This document shows, one piece after another, positions 11,495 to 21,941 of a stretch of DNA of 39,261 nucleotides. The DNA is from Chalara sp. BL73. Its lineage: Eukaryota > Ascomycota > Leotiomycetes > Helotiales. The stretch is taken from positions 1-39,261 of the forward strand of contig CAKJVC010000024.1 in the NCBI GenBank assembly GCA_918026815.1. Direction: 5' to 3'. A program made the translations under genes and the position numbers. The first letter of the stretch is position 1, and every line of letters starts with the position of its first letter. The notes beneath the pieces are model-generated. The model was not told where the DNA came from. It made no database searches and saw only the letters and a list, made by a program, of their open reading frames with translations.

Positions 11495-12224
11495 GTATTT
11501 CGGCGGCGACAATAGCAGGTGTTAGTGTGTCCGTGAGGGGAGATTCCTAAAGGTAGTATTCACCTCATGCTTCATTACCTGCGGCTTCAGAGCTGTTGAG
11601 ACAGAGAGCATATGATATTTATTGGCTAACGATTACTATTTACAGCGGCTCCTTCCCCAAGAGATTAATGTTTCCAATCAAACCGTACCTAAAGTCGTTC
11701 CATTTGCTTCCAGTTTCGAATCGCAAAGTCGACATCTGAGAACGTTAGAGCTGTAAGGGATTACAGGGAGGTTGTTAAGCTCACGCTTCGGAGCAGAAAA
11801 GTTGGCTTGCGTTAGAGATGGCAATTTGCTTTTCACAAGTCGCACTTCGGGATCATTAGATGTGCCCATCGAGGTATCGACCAAATTTGCTCTATTTACC
11901 AGAAGGGCGGGAAACTAAGACTCGTTTCATCATCACCTAAATCCTCCCCTTTCTCTATCACACCACCCTCACTCTTCCCTCGCTTCTGTTCCATCTTGGA
12001 CATTGAGGTCATCTCCGTATTGGATTTACTCGACCTTGAATTCCTTCGCTTTTTCTCTATGTTAGTACAATTAACTAGAGAAGTCATGTGATCACGCACT
12101 TGAACGAAGTAGGGTTGCAATCGGTATATATACGAAGACAGCACGAGACGAGAACAATTGAATACAAAGGATTCAAGTTCAGAGCATTTGAAGTTACATC
12201 AAGGAGGAAGGTTAAGGTGGTGCG
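11495..12224. other. Intergenic / likely LINE 5' region
   Basis: No gene is supported. The part next to 12225 is probably the 5' UTR of the LINE element. Minus-strand frames at 11678-11884 and 11896-12144 are short; the first starts at TTG and the second is low-complexity Ser/Lys/Glu. Confidence 0.4.
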
Positions 12225-13610
12225 ATGATGGTTGAAGGAGACCCAGGTCCGACGCGTCAGTCGCGTCGCGAACGTACCAAAACAACGAAAGCATTGGAAC
12301 AAGAAAAGGTCATGCTCCTGGCGGATGAAGACGAGAGCAATGATAGCGGGCCAGAGAAGACAATTCACGTAGCGACAATGGCCCCTGGCGCACCACGACC
12401 GACTCGAACCGCAATCACGCCTCAACCCAAGGGCCAAGCAGCGCCTACGAGAACCCGAACATCTGCAGCGAAGGTTGCAGAACGATTGGCAGCAGCGGCT
12501 ACAACTACAAATTGATCAGTGATCGGAAAGACGAGCACAACGGCCAATGGGCAGAACAAGACACTGACTGAGTTGATTACCTCTTTACTGAGCGCCATAG
12601 AGGAACAGAAGCAAGAACAGATGGAGGCAATGGAGGAGCAGAAATGGGCACACGCCAACCAGATCGAGACTCTCTCCGAATTGTTCACGAAGCAGATCGA
12701 ATCCCTGAAGGCAGAGGTGGCTGAATTGATCCAGACCCAGTGGTCCAACATCCAAAATTCCTCGGCAGTCAATTTGTCGTATGCAGATGTTCCCCGGATG
12801 CCACCGAGCAGTCAACCAAGCAATGTCCAGACCCTTACCTCGATGGGCACGGGGCCATCAACAATGACAGATACGCTGTACTGCACCATCGATACGTCCA
12901 GGATGGGAGAGGAAGACAAGAGCAAGGTGCACCCAGGATCAATCAGAAAAGCAATCGAGGAAGAGATCCGCACCACGGATGGACATGCGAATTGGCGCTG
13001 TGCGGCAGTAATCAAGGATTCCGGAAATGCCGAACGCGTCAAGGTAGCAAGTAGAGACGAAGCTGAGCTTCACAGGGTCAAGGAAGCAGCTCAGAAAACG
13101 GCCCCACCTAATGCTCGGGTGTTACGAGACCAGCTCTACCCAGTGAAGGTGGACAACGCAAACCGAACAGCCATTCTCGATCAAGAGGGAAACATTTTAC
13201 CTGGGGCCGCCGAGGTCCTGGGAAAGGAGAATGAAGTCAACATAGCCAAGATCGCATGGCTCAGCAGAAAAGATCAGGGGAAAGCGTATGGGTCAATGGT
13301 AGTCTACGTCACTAAAGGCAGTGAAGCAGCACGACTACTGCGAGAGCAGTACTTCCACGTTGCTGGGGAATCCGCATACACCAGGGTCTATGAACATCGA
13401 GCGGGCCCAACGCAATGTTACAACTGTCAAGAAGTCGGTCATAAGGCATATGCTTGCACCAAGGCGCAGGTATGTGCAAAGTGCGCTAAGGAGGGCCACA
13501 TCCACAAGGAATGCTCGCAAACGATAGCAAAGTGTGCGTTATGCCAAGGACCGCATGAATCATTTAGCAAGAATTGTCAAGTGCTTCACGGCACTCAGGC
13601 TAAGAAATAG
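12225..13610 (+). pseudogene. LINE (Tad-like) ORF1 / gag-like protein with one nonsense codon
   Basis: One frame of 462 codons runs from ATG 12225 to TAG 13610, broken only by TGA at 12513-12515. It would be a non-LTR retrotransposon ORF1 protein, which binds element RNA. After a basic N-terminus come a coiled coil at about 12590-12735 (EEQKQEQMEAMEEQK...), a central gag-like domain, and three C-terminal zinc knuckles: CYNCQEVGHKAYAC, CAKCAKEGHIHKEC and the variant CALCQGPHESFSKNC. The TGA could come from CGA by a C-to-T change. No endonuclease or reverse transcriptase ORF follows, so the copy is 3'-deleted and not autonomous. Confidence 0.82.
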
Positions 13611-14560
13611 TTGCGATTCGACCTCATTGAATCGCGAAGCTCCCTTTCACCCTTCTTTAACTCACTAACCCCCAAAGCACTCTCGTGCTCGTAGTAGGTT
13701 CTGCTTTAGCTGCTGAGGATAGGACGCTGAACACTTTGAGAATCGCCTCCAAGCTACTTGCTACTAATTATTTTACACGAGAACCCGCAGACGACGCTGG
13801 ACCACAAGTGGAAAAGCACTACTTTGGATGCAGACGTATTGTACGGGCCTTGCGAAACCAAGCCAACTATAGAAGAACTTGAATTGTATATAATCGATCT
13901 AGGCCCTTTTAGGCATAGCGTAATGCCCTGAAACGAGGAACGAGAGGAAGGGACAACCAACCGGCGCGCGAGAGGACAAGGGCCCGAAAAAAGCGGGGAT
14001 TTGCGCTGAAGGTCTCTTCGCCAAGCCTCGTGCTGATTGGCTGCGTGGGGGCACTCGCTCATTGGCTGCGCCGACGTCCAAATTGATTGCTAGTACTTCA
14101 CCTGAATATGGAGTAGCGCCCTGTGTTCCCACGTGGTCACATACCTGATGCCTCACACAGGAGCTTCTTACTTTAATAAACTTTTTTATATCGCTCCTAC
14201 AAGAGAAAGGGGGTGCAGTTTACAAATCTGGAATGCCTCGGCCAGCCTCTCCTACTGTAGTCTTTTTTGCCATTCCTCTTCTGCCACAGCTGCCGACTAG
14301 CCATTGGAAAAGTCTTCTGTCCTATCTGGCTCAGGAATCTTAGTTTTTTGTCTGGACACATGCTTTCAGCCTCTTCAATAAATAGTACCCGACAGTAGAA
14401 AGTCGACGGCTGCTCTTCATCGGTCCTGAGACTCACCGTCTCGGTGTCTCCCGACAGAGACGCTGACGGCTCGGTGCCCGATCAATATGCAGGCATAGAG
14501 GGATCACTCCAGTCTAATCCGCAATCCTCTCACTGGCGTGAGCCTTGTTCATCGTCGATC
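13611..14560. other. Possible LINE tail and unassigned sequence
   Basis: Just after the gag stop there is no ORF2. Out-of-frame fragments (for example LRNQANYRRT near 13860) may be scraps of the same element. The remainder to 14560 has no supported gene and probably contains the unmarked 5' end of the Helitron. Confidence 0.35.
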
Positions 14561-17500
14561 ATGTCTTCGCAGAGCCTCAATTCTCCTAGGATCATCCTCC
14601 CATCATGGAACCAAAGGTAAATATACTTCTTCCCCGCACATTACAAAGACTGACAAATCAAAACTAAAAACCGACAGGATGATATTCGACCGTTTGAAAT
14701 TCGTTCAACCGACCGTACCAACCCTGGCTCAGACAGTAGTCTCCATATTGAGTCTACAGAGCTCACGTGATTCTCTTGGGCAACTCGCGCCCAAACCTCC
14801 GTTTGCACACCTTATCATGCAACTGAAATGGCACCCTCCTTACCGTTTGCATAACACAAGCCCATGGATGCTCCTTTATTTAGATGTAGTCGCCTAGCTT
14901 GTGCTGCGAAGGGAGCTCAGCCCATTGATAAGTTCGGGGTTAAATGGGACGGTACACGCGTCCAGATGTGTCTATCCTGCAGCGTCCGTCTCTATAGTCA
15001 TCAGCCGCTTTCTATCCTGCTAATACTGCGTAGGAAAGGCATCGAGCGTGCCAAACTGCCTATCGCCATCGACAAATAGCTCCTAACATGTCACCGGAGA
15101 GTAGGATCTCTCAGTCGCAAATATCAAACCGATTACAAGAGACCTCCAACTCGCCCTTAAGGTAAAGAAGCATATTTCTTCACTCCCTTTCATAATTTGA
15201 TGTATTGAGAACTAACCTGGCTTATTACCCAGTTACTCCGCGCCTACCGCTGTCCACCATCGTTCCCGGGACGACCCTTCTAGATTACCAACCGGCTTTG
15301 ATCCATTCCTAAATTCCATAGAGCCGGTGAAGTCCCTAGGCTACGAAGACCCTCCCTCGCCCAATGTACGGAAGGTCAATCGCTCTCAGATCTTGGAACC
15401 ATCTCAACCGACATCGGTCTTTGACCCCTTTCAGAACTCTATCCCGCTCTCGCCAACGAGGCTTCTAGCGATGCGCCTACTATTCATAGCCCCCCACGCT
15501 TGATATCGCGCCAACCGACATACCGTTCCCAACTGACATCTGCATTTGATCTCTCGCTGATTTCTTCAACCAATCACTTGCCAACAATTCTACCAAACAA
15601 AAGGAGACGTCTTTCATCGTCGGCAAATCCTGCCCCGCCTCGTCCCACAAAGATCCGCACCCACATAAATACGGGACTAAATACACCAGCACGAGAAGCT
15701 GCAAGAGCTGCATTGCACTTCCTAGAAGACGAGTTCAAGCTCCGAGAGACTGCATCAGAAGCATTTCCTCCAAAGATATCCTCTTCACATATTCGAACTT
15801 CTATTGGTAAATATGCACGTGAAATGTCAACCGCGTCCAAGACATCTGTGTGCTGTTCTTGTGGCAAGCTTGTCCCTACTACGGATGTCTACGAAATCGG
15901 TGATGAGGACAATTTCGTTCGACCTCTACAAGGCTACCTCGATATCTGTGGCCGACACGGAAATATCTGGGATTTCTGTTCCCAGTGTCACTCAGCCCTC
16001 AGTCTCGGCACTATTCCCAAATTCTCCGCGAAGAACCTCGTTAATGTTATCATGTGCCAGCACTATCCGATTGCATTAGATGATCTCACTCCAGTTGAGG
16101 AGTGTCTCATTGCAAAATGTCATCCAATTGGCACTATCATTAAACTGCGACCAGGGGGCCACCTATCTCCAATTAACTATAAAGCGCTGCGAGGCCATAT
16201 CATCGTCATCCCACAAGACCCGGGACCGCTTCTCCAGATTCTCCCTAGCCCTGAGTTGAGACTAGACAACCTTATCAAAGTTACCTGGTTGGGAAATCGT
16301 GCCCCGGCGGATACGGATCTCAAACCATTTCTGCAAGTTCGAAAGGACAAGGTTCTCGCGGCTTTAGAATATCTAGTCCAGCACAACCACCTATATCACG
16401 ACCTCACCATCAATCACCAAATGATGGACACTTGGAGTGACGACTTTATCCCGCCCGAGATCCGCGATAACATCATCTGCCTTGGGAGCCCAGATCACCA
16501 CGAGCGTGAGGGATATACAGTTGGGCTACAAGTCGGCAACTACGAGAACGATCTCCAAGCGGCCCAGGATGAAGGTTTCGATGCCGATGACAACGAAACT
16601 TTATTAACCGGCTCTGTCTACACGGATGTGAACGGAGAACGCCAGGATCCAAATGTACGAATGATAGACGCGCTCCTAGGTATCGTGACTGGTAGCCGGT
16701 TCCAGGCGGAGGAGGGAGAGTCAACGGAGGAGGGAGGGTGTTACGGATCGGCATCCACATGCCCGAAGGAAGATTCCAGTAATCTCGTACGCCATACGCG
16801 GTCAAGCCACGCCGGCGAATAGTTGGGAAGACCCTCATTACTTTACAGCCGCTTTCCCAACCCTGTTTCCCACCAGCGTAGGAGGCCACTTGGACCAGAG
16901 GACGGTTCCGGTGTCGCTTGTAGCCTTTGTTGAGTGGGCATTAAATCACCACAGCAGAAGGCGCGATCTCCCCAACCTCATACAGAGCTCGACTGACGAT
17001 TGTAGATTCGCTCGCCATAACACCTTTATGTGTCTCTTTTACGACCGCTTACAGCTCCGAAGTTCTTCTGTTGCACATGCCATGCTTGTAAAACGTGAAA
17101 ACTGGAAGTCAACTAGTGAGGATGTAGCATCTTTGACCGTAGGTCAATTAGATCATGATGCGAGGGCAGTTGCCGAACACCGAATCATTGATGACCCTAC
17201 TACAGCGAAACATCGTTACCATTGGTATGCAGGTCCCGGAGTCTTTCTCTCAAAAGCTGAAGATGCGCTCCGAAATCAGGGGACTGATCGTACGCCATGG
17301 GATGCCAGCGTTTTGGATGACTATCAATCCCTCGGACTTGCGAAACCCCCTAGTCCTATATTTGGCCGGTGTGGAATACTCTGAGGACGCCCTCCCGGCT
17401 GCTACTGCAGCACTCCGTCGGGCGACAGCAACGTCGAACCCTGTTGCCGTTGCGCAGTTCTTTCATCATACCTGCAAGGGTGTCTTTGATGGCCTCCTCG

Positions 17501-18411
17501 GTAGTGGTGGTAGCCGAATGGGAATCCTTGGGCAGGTCGCAAACCATTTCGGGGTCGTCGAAACCAACGGCCGTGGGATGTTACACCTCCATGCGCTCGT
17601 CTGGCTCGCTGGCAACCTTGCTTTTACCACTTTGCGGAATCGACTTCTCCAGGACAGCTGTTTTGCCAGTCGGATGATACATTACCTGGAAGCTGTCATT
17701 ATGCAAAGTATAGACTTGGATATTACTGATCACTCTGGACCAAGCGCTACAGACATGCCACCTTCCACGAAGAGCTCAGAGACCGATGACGAATTCCATG
17801 TTAGACTGTCAACTGATAGTAACGCTGTTGCTTGCAAGAAACAAATGCATTCCCGAAACCACAACGCTACCTGCTTTAAGTACGGCCAGAAAGGGCAGGA
17901 TAAGGTTCCTTGCAGGTTCGGCATGCCATGCGACCTTGTCTCCGCCTCCACAGTCGATGAGTTAGGTGTAATCCATCTGGCTCGGAATCACGGCTGGGTC
18001 AACCCGTGGAACCCAGCAATCGCAAGCTGCATCCGCTCTAATCAAGATATCTCTTGGATCCCAACTGTGGCTAAAGCTCTGTCTCTCATCTACTATGTCA
18101 CGAACTATGCGACGAAGGATGACGTCTCTCCATACCAAATGCTGCTCAAGGCTGCATTGCTAAAACGGGCCATTGAGAAAGCGAAGGCCACCCTAACGCC
18201 AGACGCTGCCGACATCCGGATTCGGCAGAAAGACATGGACCAGTTCGCCCTTCGATGCTTCAACTCCTTGTCCCACGACCGCGAGATCAGCGGCGTACAG
18301 ATAGCGAGCTCTTTGCTCCAGCTTCCGAACTACTATACTCACAATTACAACTTCGTCCAACTCAATCTTTGGTGGCTAGTAGTGATATCCTCAACAATGC
18401 CAAGCTTTTAG
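14561..18411 (+). pseudogene. Helitron Rep protein remnant (DUF6570 plus Helitron-like N / HUH), helicase absent
   Basis: Frame pieces of a fungal Helitron run from ATG 14561. First come short spliced exons with a Cys-pair domain (CSRLAC ... MCLSC, 14885-14980). Then 15500-16822 encodes a DUF6570-type domain (CCSCGKLVP, CGRHGNIWDFCSQCHSA, then GTIIKLRPGGHLSP). From about 16749 it shifts frame (PANSWEDPHYFTAAFPTLFP), and near 17200 it shifts again. The last frame holds the Rep nuclease: PAFWMTINPSDLRNP, the HUH motif in GRGMLHLHALVWL (about 17572-17610), and a two-tyrosine block YYVTNYATK (about 18091-18117). Reading stops at 18411 just before the hAT element. The SF1 helicase half is missing on both sides. 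At least three frameshifts make it dead. Confidence 0.8.
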
Positions 18412-18419
18412 CAATGTTA

Positions 18420-18437
18420 CAGTGTAGCCAGTAGTGT
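18420..18437 (+). repeat. hAT left terminal inverted repeat
   Basis: An 18-bp perfect inverse of 24350-24367. It starts with CAGTGTAG, consistent with the CAG-type ends of many hAT elements. Confidence 0.9.
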
Positions 18438-18950
18438 GGCCGTAAAAATACCACGGCGTAAATTACGGTACGGTACGGTATAATACGGTACGGCAGGCCG
18501 TAATGGTACAGCTTTAAGAATACGCACTGCTTAGTCAGAATACGGCGTAATATGGCGTAATACTGTACCACCAGATGAGGCTGAAATTAAGCTTTCGCTT
18601 AAGGTATTATCTGCTACCTCAACAATACGTTTGATTATTAGACTGAGAATGACTCTCATAGTACCAACGCTATAATTAAATACTAGATATATGTTAATTT
18701 ACTGGCTCACATCTTTCGAACGGTACTAAACTCATAATTTTTGAATGTATGGTTGGCGTAGAATTTAAGTTTGAAGTTATCGTGCCAAATTCGGATATTT
18801 CCACCCGAACTTTGCTTCAAATATCCAAAGCCCAACTACGCCTTCAATTCTTAACTAAATTGCGAGACTCTTATATATGTAGATTCACTAATATACACTC
18901 TGTCAATTGGGCCTATGTAGGCTTAATTCTGCTGAGGCTGAGTAACATTA

Positions 18951-18959
18951 TTATTCAAT
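18951..18959. repeat. MULE target-site duplication, left copy
   Basis: TTATTCAAT, identical to 21540-21548 on the other side of the MULE. Confidence 0.92.
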
Positions 18960-19032
18960 CGGCAAATATCTCAAATACCATCAAAAAGTCGATAAATATC
19001 TGAAATACCACCACTGAATTTGGAGGCTTTCT
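18960..19032 (+). repeat. MULE left terminal inverted repeat
   Basis: A 73-bp repeat matching the reverse complement of 21467-21539 with only scattered differences. It is built from short units of the type AAATATCT(C/G)AAATACCA that recur in the subterminal region. Confidence 0.9.
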
Positions 19033-19047
19033 CATATACCACAAATG

Positions 19048-19175
19048 ATGGTATTTCAGAAAGCCACCAAATAATTGATGGTATTTGAGAAAGCCTCCAA
19101 CACTCTTAAATTTTTAATGGTATTTCAGAAAGCCACCAAATAATTGATGGTATTTGAGAAAGCCTTCAACACTCG
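19048..19175. repeat. Subterminal tandem repeat in the MULE (69-bp period)
   Basis: Two units, starting at 19048 and 19117, share ATGGTATTTCAGAAAGCC and a following ATGGTATTTGAGAAAGCC, nearly identical over about 58 bp. The same GGTATTTSAGA core occurs in the terminal repeats and the right-side hairpin, so it is a good candidate for the transposase binding unit. Confidence 0.85.
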
Positions 19176-19257
19176 CTGTAAGCACGTTGTAGGTACGCTG
19201 TAAGTAGAATATTGGCCAGAAATCAATGTACTTTTATTGTTGTATTCCTAAAATCAA

Positions 19258-21228
19258 TTATATTCCATACGCTTTCCCAGACCTTGTAGAAAATCGTAAA
19301 GCTAGATCTGTAGGTTGAATAGAATCTTGATCGAAAATATCGCTGTCGACTTCTGAAAAGTTATAGCTGCTATCACTTGTATCCAGCTCAATAGCCTGAT
19401 CAACCTCTTCAATTTGTATGCCTAACTCTTGATCGAGGCGTGATTCCTCTTCTTCGTCGGTACTCAATTGATCCTCTTCTTCCTCTCTACTATCCTCATT
19501 CTCAGATTCCGATTGTAGCCATTCGTAAGCTCGTTCTCGACGTCCATTTGAAACAGGCTGATTTGTACAACGACGGCGATTATGACCCCATTCAAGGCAA
19601 TTCCCACAGCGTGTTTGTTTTCTGCTCCACTGGCCTTTGCGTACGCGTTTTGTTCGAGGTCGGCCAGCTGCTTTGCGCAAAATCGGTGGCTTAATTGAAT
19701 CGTCACGAGGAAGGTTTTCGATTGAAACTGGTAGTACTGTATGGCGGTAAGTCGACTCGTAAGCCTGCGTAGTGAAATACTGATCAAAAAGCTCAATTGA
19801 ATCGATTCGCAGAAATTTTGCAGCGGCAATTGCGTGAGAACAAGGCGATTGATACTCATTGAAATCTGTACAGTCGCAATACTTTTGATTCAAAACAACT
19901 ACCCACTTCCGGCCTGATTCAGGATCCTCGACTTGCGCAATATTTTGATCTGAAAGATAAACTCGATATCGACGAGAAGCTTGTATTCGGCTTTTGAATT
20001 TGGCCATTGGCACGTTAGCAAGATCATTAGATTTGCTAGTTTCTGAACGCCTTTTGAACCACGTTTCAGTCGCTGCCAAATAAATACCGTCTAGTAATCG
20101 AAGAGGAGGCAAACGTCGATAATCACTCCAAACTGAATTCAACGATTCGACAATATTAGAAGTATTATGGCCAAATCGAGGATATTTAGAATATGCTCTA
20201 GTCCAAAGCTCTTTGTCGATATTGCAAAGGTAATCGAAAGCAGGCGTACTTAGTTCTTTCAACTTCATCATTTCGGCTTTGAACAACAATGGCGTTTTAG
20301 CTTTACATGCTCTCCAGAAAAGTGGCTTCACTTTGTTACCGAATCTTTGCTGTAAGTTATCTGCAATATGCTGACAACAGTGAAGATGAATTGCTGCAGG
20401 ATACTCCTCTACTATAGCTTTCGCCATACCCTTTTCACGATCAGAAATAAAAGTATGGCGACGTTGCAAAGTTACTGGAAAAGCAATCTTTAAATGACGT
20501 AAAAACCAGCTCCACCAATACTCTTCTTCAATAGGTACTAATGCCCAGGCTAAAGGCACTACTTTGTCGTTGGCGTCGATTCCACAACAAATCAACAATA
20601 TCATACGATATCGCGACTTTGTATGAGTTCCATCAAGAGCAAAGAACTGACGAAGCTGTTTTGCAGCTAAACGAAGAGGGCCTGGAGCAAAAAAAGCTGC
20701 TTGGAATACGTTATCAGCCTGCGTTTGAAGTACAGCGTAATTGTTTTCATCGATTTCTTTGAACCTTTCGATATAGCTAGGAAATAGCGCAAACGATTCA
20801 GTTTCATCACCATACATCTCGTCGAGAACAGCCTGCTTTACACGATACGCTTGAAGGTACGGAATTTTGTTATAAAATTGCAAGCGTTCAGTTGATTGAA
20901 TTTGCTTTGGAGTAATTCTAGGATTCTCGATAATCGAAGAACGGTGATGAGGTATTATATACTCCAAACTGTTTGTATTTGAAGCTTGAAAGTGACTTGC
21001 AGGAGAGCAAGTATGGGGTTCCAGATGAGTTATAACAACTCCTTTTCTTTTAGAATTACAAGCTCTAATTTTGAACTTGCAGTTACGCGGCGTTCGACAT
21101 ACAATATTGAATCGTTTTTTATCTGAATGAGTAGCTTTCCATGATTCAGAAGCGTTTGCAACAAAGCTTTTGATAGCTAACTTAGCTGAAGAAATATCAG
21201 GAAACGTAGAGCCTATTTCGAGAGCCAT
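19258..21228 (-). CDS. MULE transposase, intact, 656 aa
   Basis: A single uninterrupted frame from ATG 21228 to TAA 19258. The N-terminus (residues 1-80) is a Cys/basic DNA-binding region (NIVCRTPRNCKFKIRACNS). The MULE DDE core holds Asp199 in FFALDGTHTKSRY, Asp263 in FISDREKGMAKAI and Glu361 in NIVESLNSVW. A SWIM zinc finger of form CxCx9CxH follows (Cys451, Cys453, Cys463, His465). A CCHC knuckle (Cys541, Cys544, His549, Cys554) precedes an acidic tail. All catalytic and zinc ligands are present, and length is normal for fungal MULEs. It would cut and paste its own element through the 73-bp inverted repeats. No intron is needed. This is the most intact transposase in the window. Confidence 0.93.
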   Translation of the reverse strand: MALEIGSTFPDISSAKLAIKSFVANASESWKATHSDKKRFNIVCRTPRNCKFKIRACNSKRKGVVITHLEPHTCSPASHFQASNTNSLEYIIPHHRSSIIENPRITPKQIQSTERLQFYNKIPYLQAYRVKQAVLDEMYGDETESFALFPSYIERFKEIDENNYAVLQTQADNVFQAAFFAPGPLRLAAKQLRQFFALDGTHTKSRYRMILLICCGIDANDKVVPLAWALVPIEEEYWWSWFLRHLKIAFPVTLQRRHTFISDREKGMAKAIVEEYPAAIHLHCCQHIADNLQQRFGNKVKPLFWRACKAKTPLLFKAEMMKLKELSTPAFDYLCNIDKELWTRAYSKYPRFGHNTSNIVESLNSVWSDYRRLPPLRLLDGIYLAATETWFKRRSETSKSNDLANVPMAKFKSRIQASRRYRVYLSDQNIAQVEDPESGRKWVVVLNQKYCDCTDFNEYQSPCSHAIAAAKFLRIDSIELFDQYFTTQAYESTYRHTVLPVSIENLPRDDSIKPPILRKAAGRPRTKRVRKGQWSRKQTRCGNCLEWGHNRRRCTNQPVSNGRRERAYEWLQSESENEDSREEEEDQLSTDEEEESRLDQELGIQIEEVDQAIELDTSDSSYNFSEVDSDIFDQDSIQPTDLALRFSTRSGKAYGI

Positions 21229-21332
21229 GATACGATATCGATAAAATTACAATTGAAAGGAATAAAAGGATTTCAAGTTACAATAGTATTAAGGTTTGTG
21301 GGTCATGTGTTTTAGTCTCTTGGCGGCAAATG

Positions 21333-21443
21333 GTGGTACGTCAGATATCTGCCAACAAAATGATGGTATTTCAGAAAGATTACCTGTAACTACTAGAATA
21401 TCTGAAATACCATCATTTGGTTGGCAGATATCTGACGTACCAC
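21333..21443. repeat. 43-bp-arm hairpin inside the MULE right end
   Basis: Arms 21333-21375 and 21401-21443 are reverse complements with one mismatch around a 25-base loop. Each arm begins GTGGTACGTCAGATATCTGC and ends with the GGTATTTCAGA unit. It lies about 70-120 bp upstream of the transposase ATG, so it may affect the promoter or serve as a foldback binding site. Confidence 0.87.
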
Positions 21444-21466
21444 TGTTTCAAAACGGTGGTACGCCC

Positions 21467-21539
21467 AGAAAGCCTCCAAATTTAGTGGTGGTATTTGAGA
21501 TATTTACTGACTTTTCGATGGTATTTCAGATATTTGCCG
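21467..21539 (-). repeat. MULE right terminal inverted repeat
   Basis: A 73-bp partner of 18960-19032, beginning CGGCAAATATCTGAAATACC when read inward. Confidence 0.9.
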
Positions 21540-21548
21540 TTATTCAAT
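21540..21548. repeat. MULE target-site duplication, right copy
   Basis: TTATTCAAT, identical to 18951-18959. Confidence 0.92.
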
Positions 21549-21941
21549 AGTTTAATTTTCTAATTTTTGAAGCTATTCCCAAGTATTTGACTTTAATAAC
21601 CCAACTTCACTTAAATTCTATATCACAAATACTTAACCAACGTACATCGGAGTGATGTCATTTGAAAGCCCTCCCTCTAATACGCGTAATATCTCAATAT
21701 GAAGTAATTTAGAGTATATCTTTATGTTTTCCGAAGGTTTTGAAGTCAATGTTTTGATTAAAAAAAACACGCTAATTCTAGTGATTCGAAATCACCAGAA
21801 TCCCTGCGCAGTGGAGTTTGGTCTATATAAACCTTGATTTCTTATCGTTCTCTTACTTTATTTCTTCTTTCTCTTTCATCAAAATAACAATCATCAATTT
21901 GTTCCCCACCTACCTACCAACCAACCTATAACCAAATCCAG

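Larger units (their letters stand above)
18960..21539 (-). mobile_element. Mutator-like element (MULE), apparently complete
   Basis: The element is 2580 bp with near-identical 73-bp terminal inverted repeats (18960-19032 and 21467-21539, a few mismatches). It is flanked by a perfect 9-bp target duplication TTATTCAAT at 18951-18959 and 21540-21548. Nine bp is the classic MULE duplication length. It contains one uninterrupted 656-aa transposase on the minus strand, a tandem repeat near the left end and a long hairpin near the right end. It landed inside the hAT element, so it is younger than that insertion. Perfect TSD and intact ORF suggest recent, possibly current, mobility. Confidence 0.93.

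Noticed and set aside
11896..12144. 82-codon minus-strand frame
   Set aside because: Low-complexity Ser/Lys/Glu content directly upstream of the LINE; no family or splice support.
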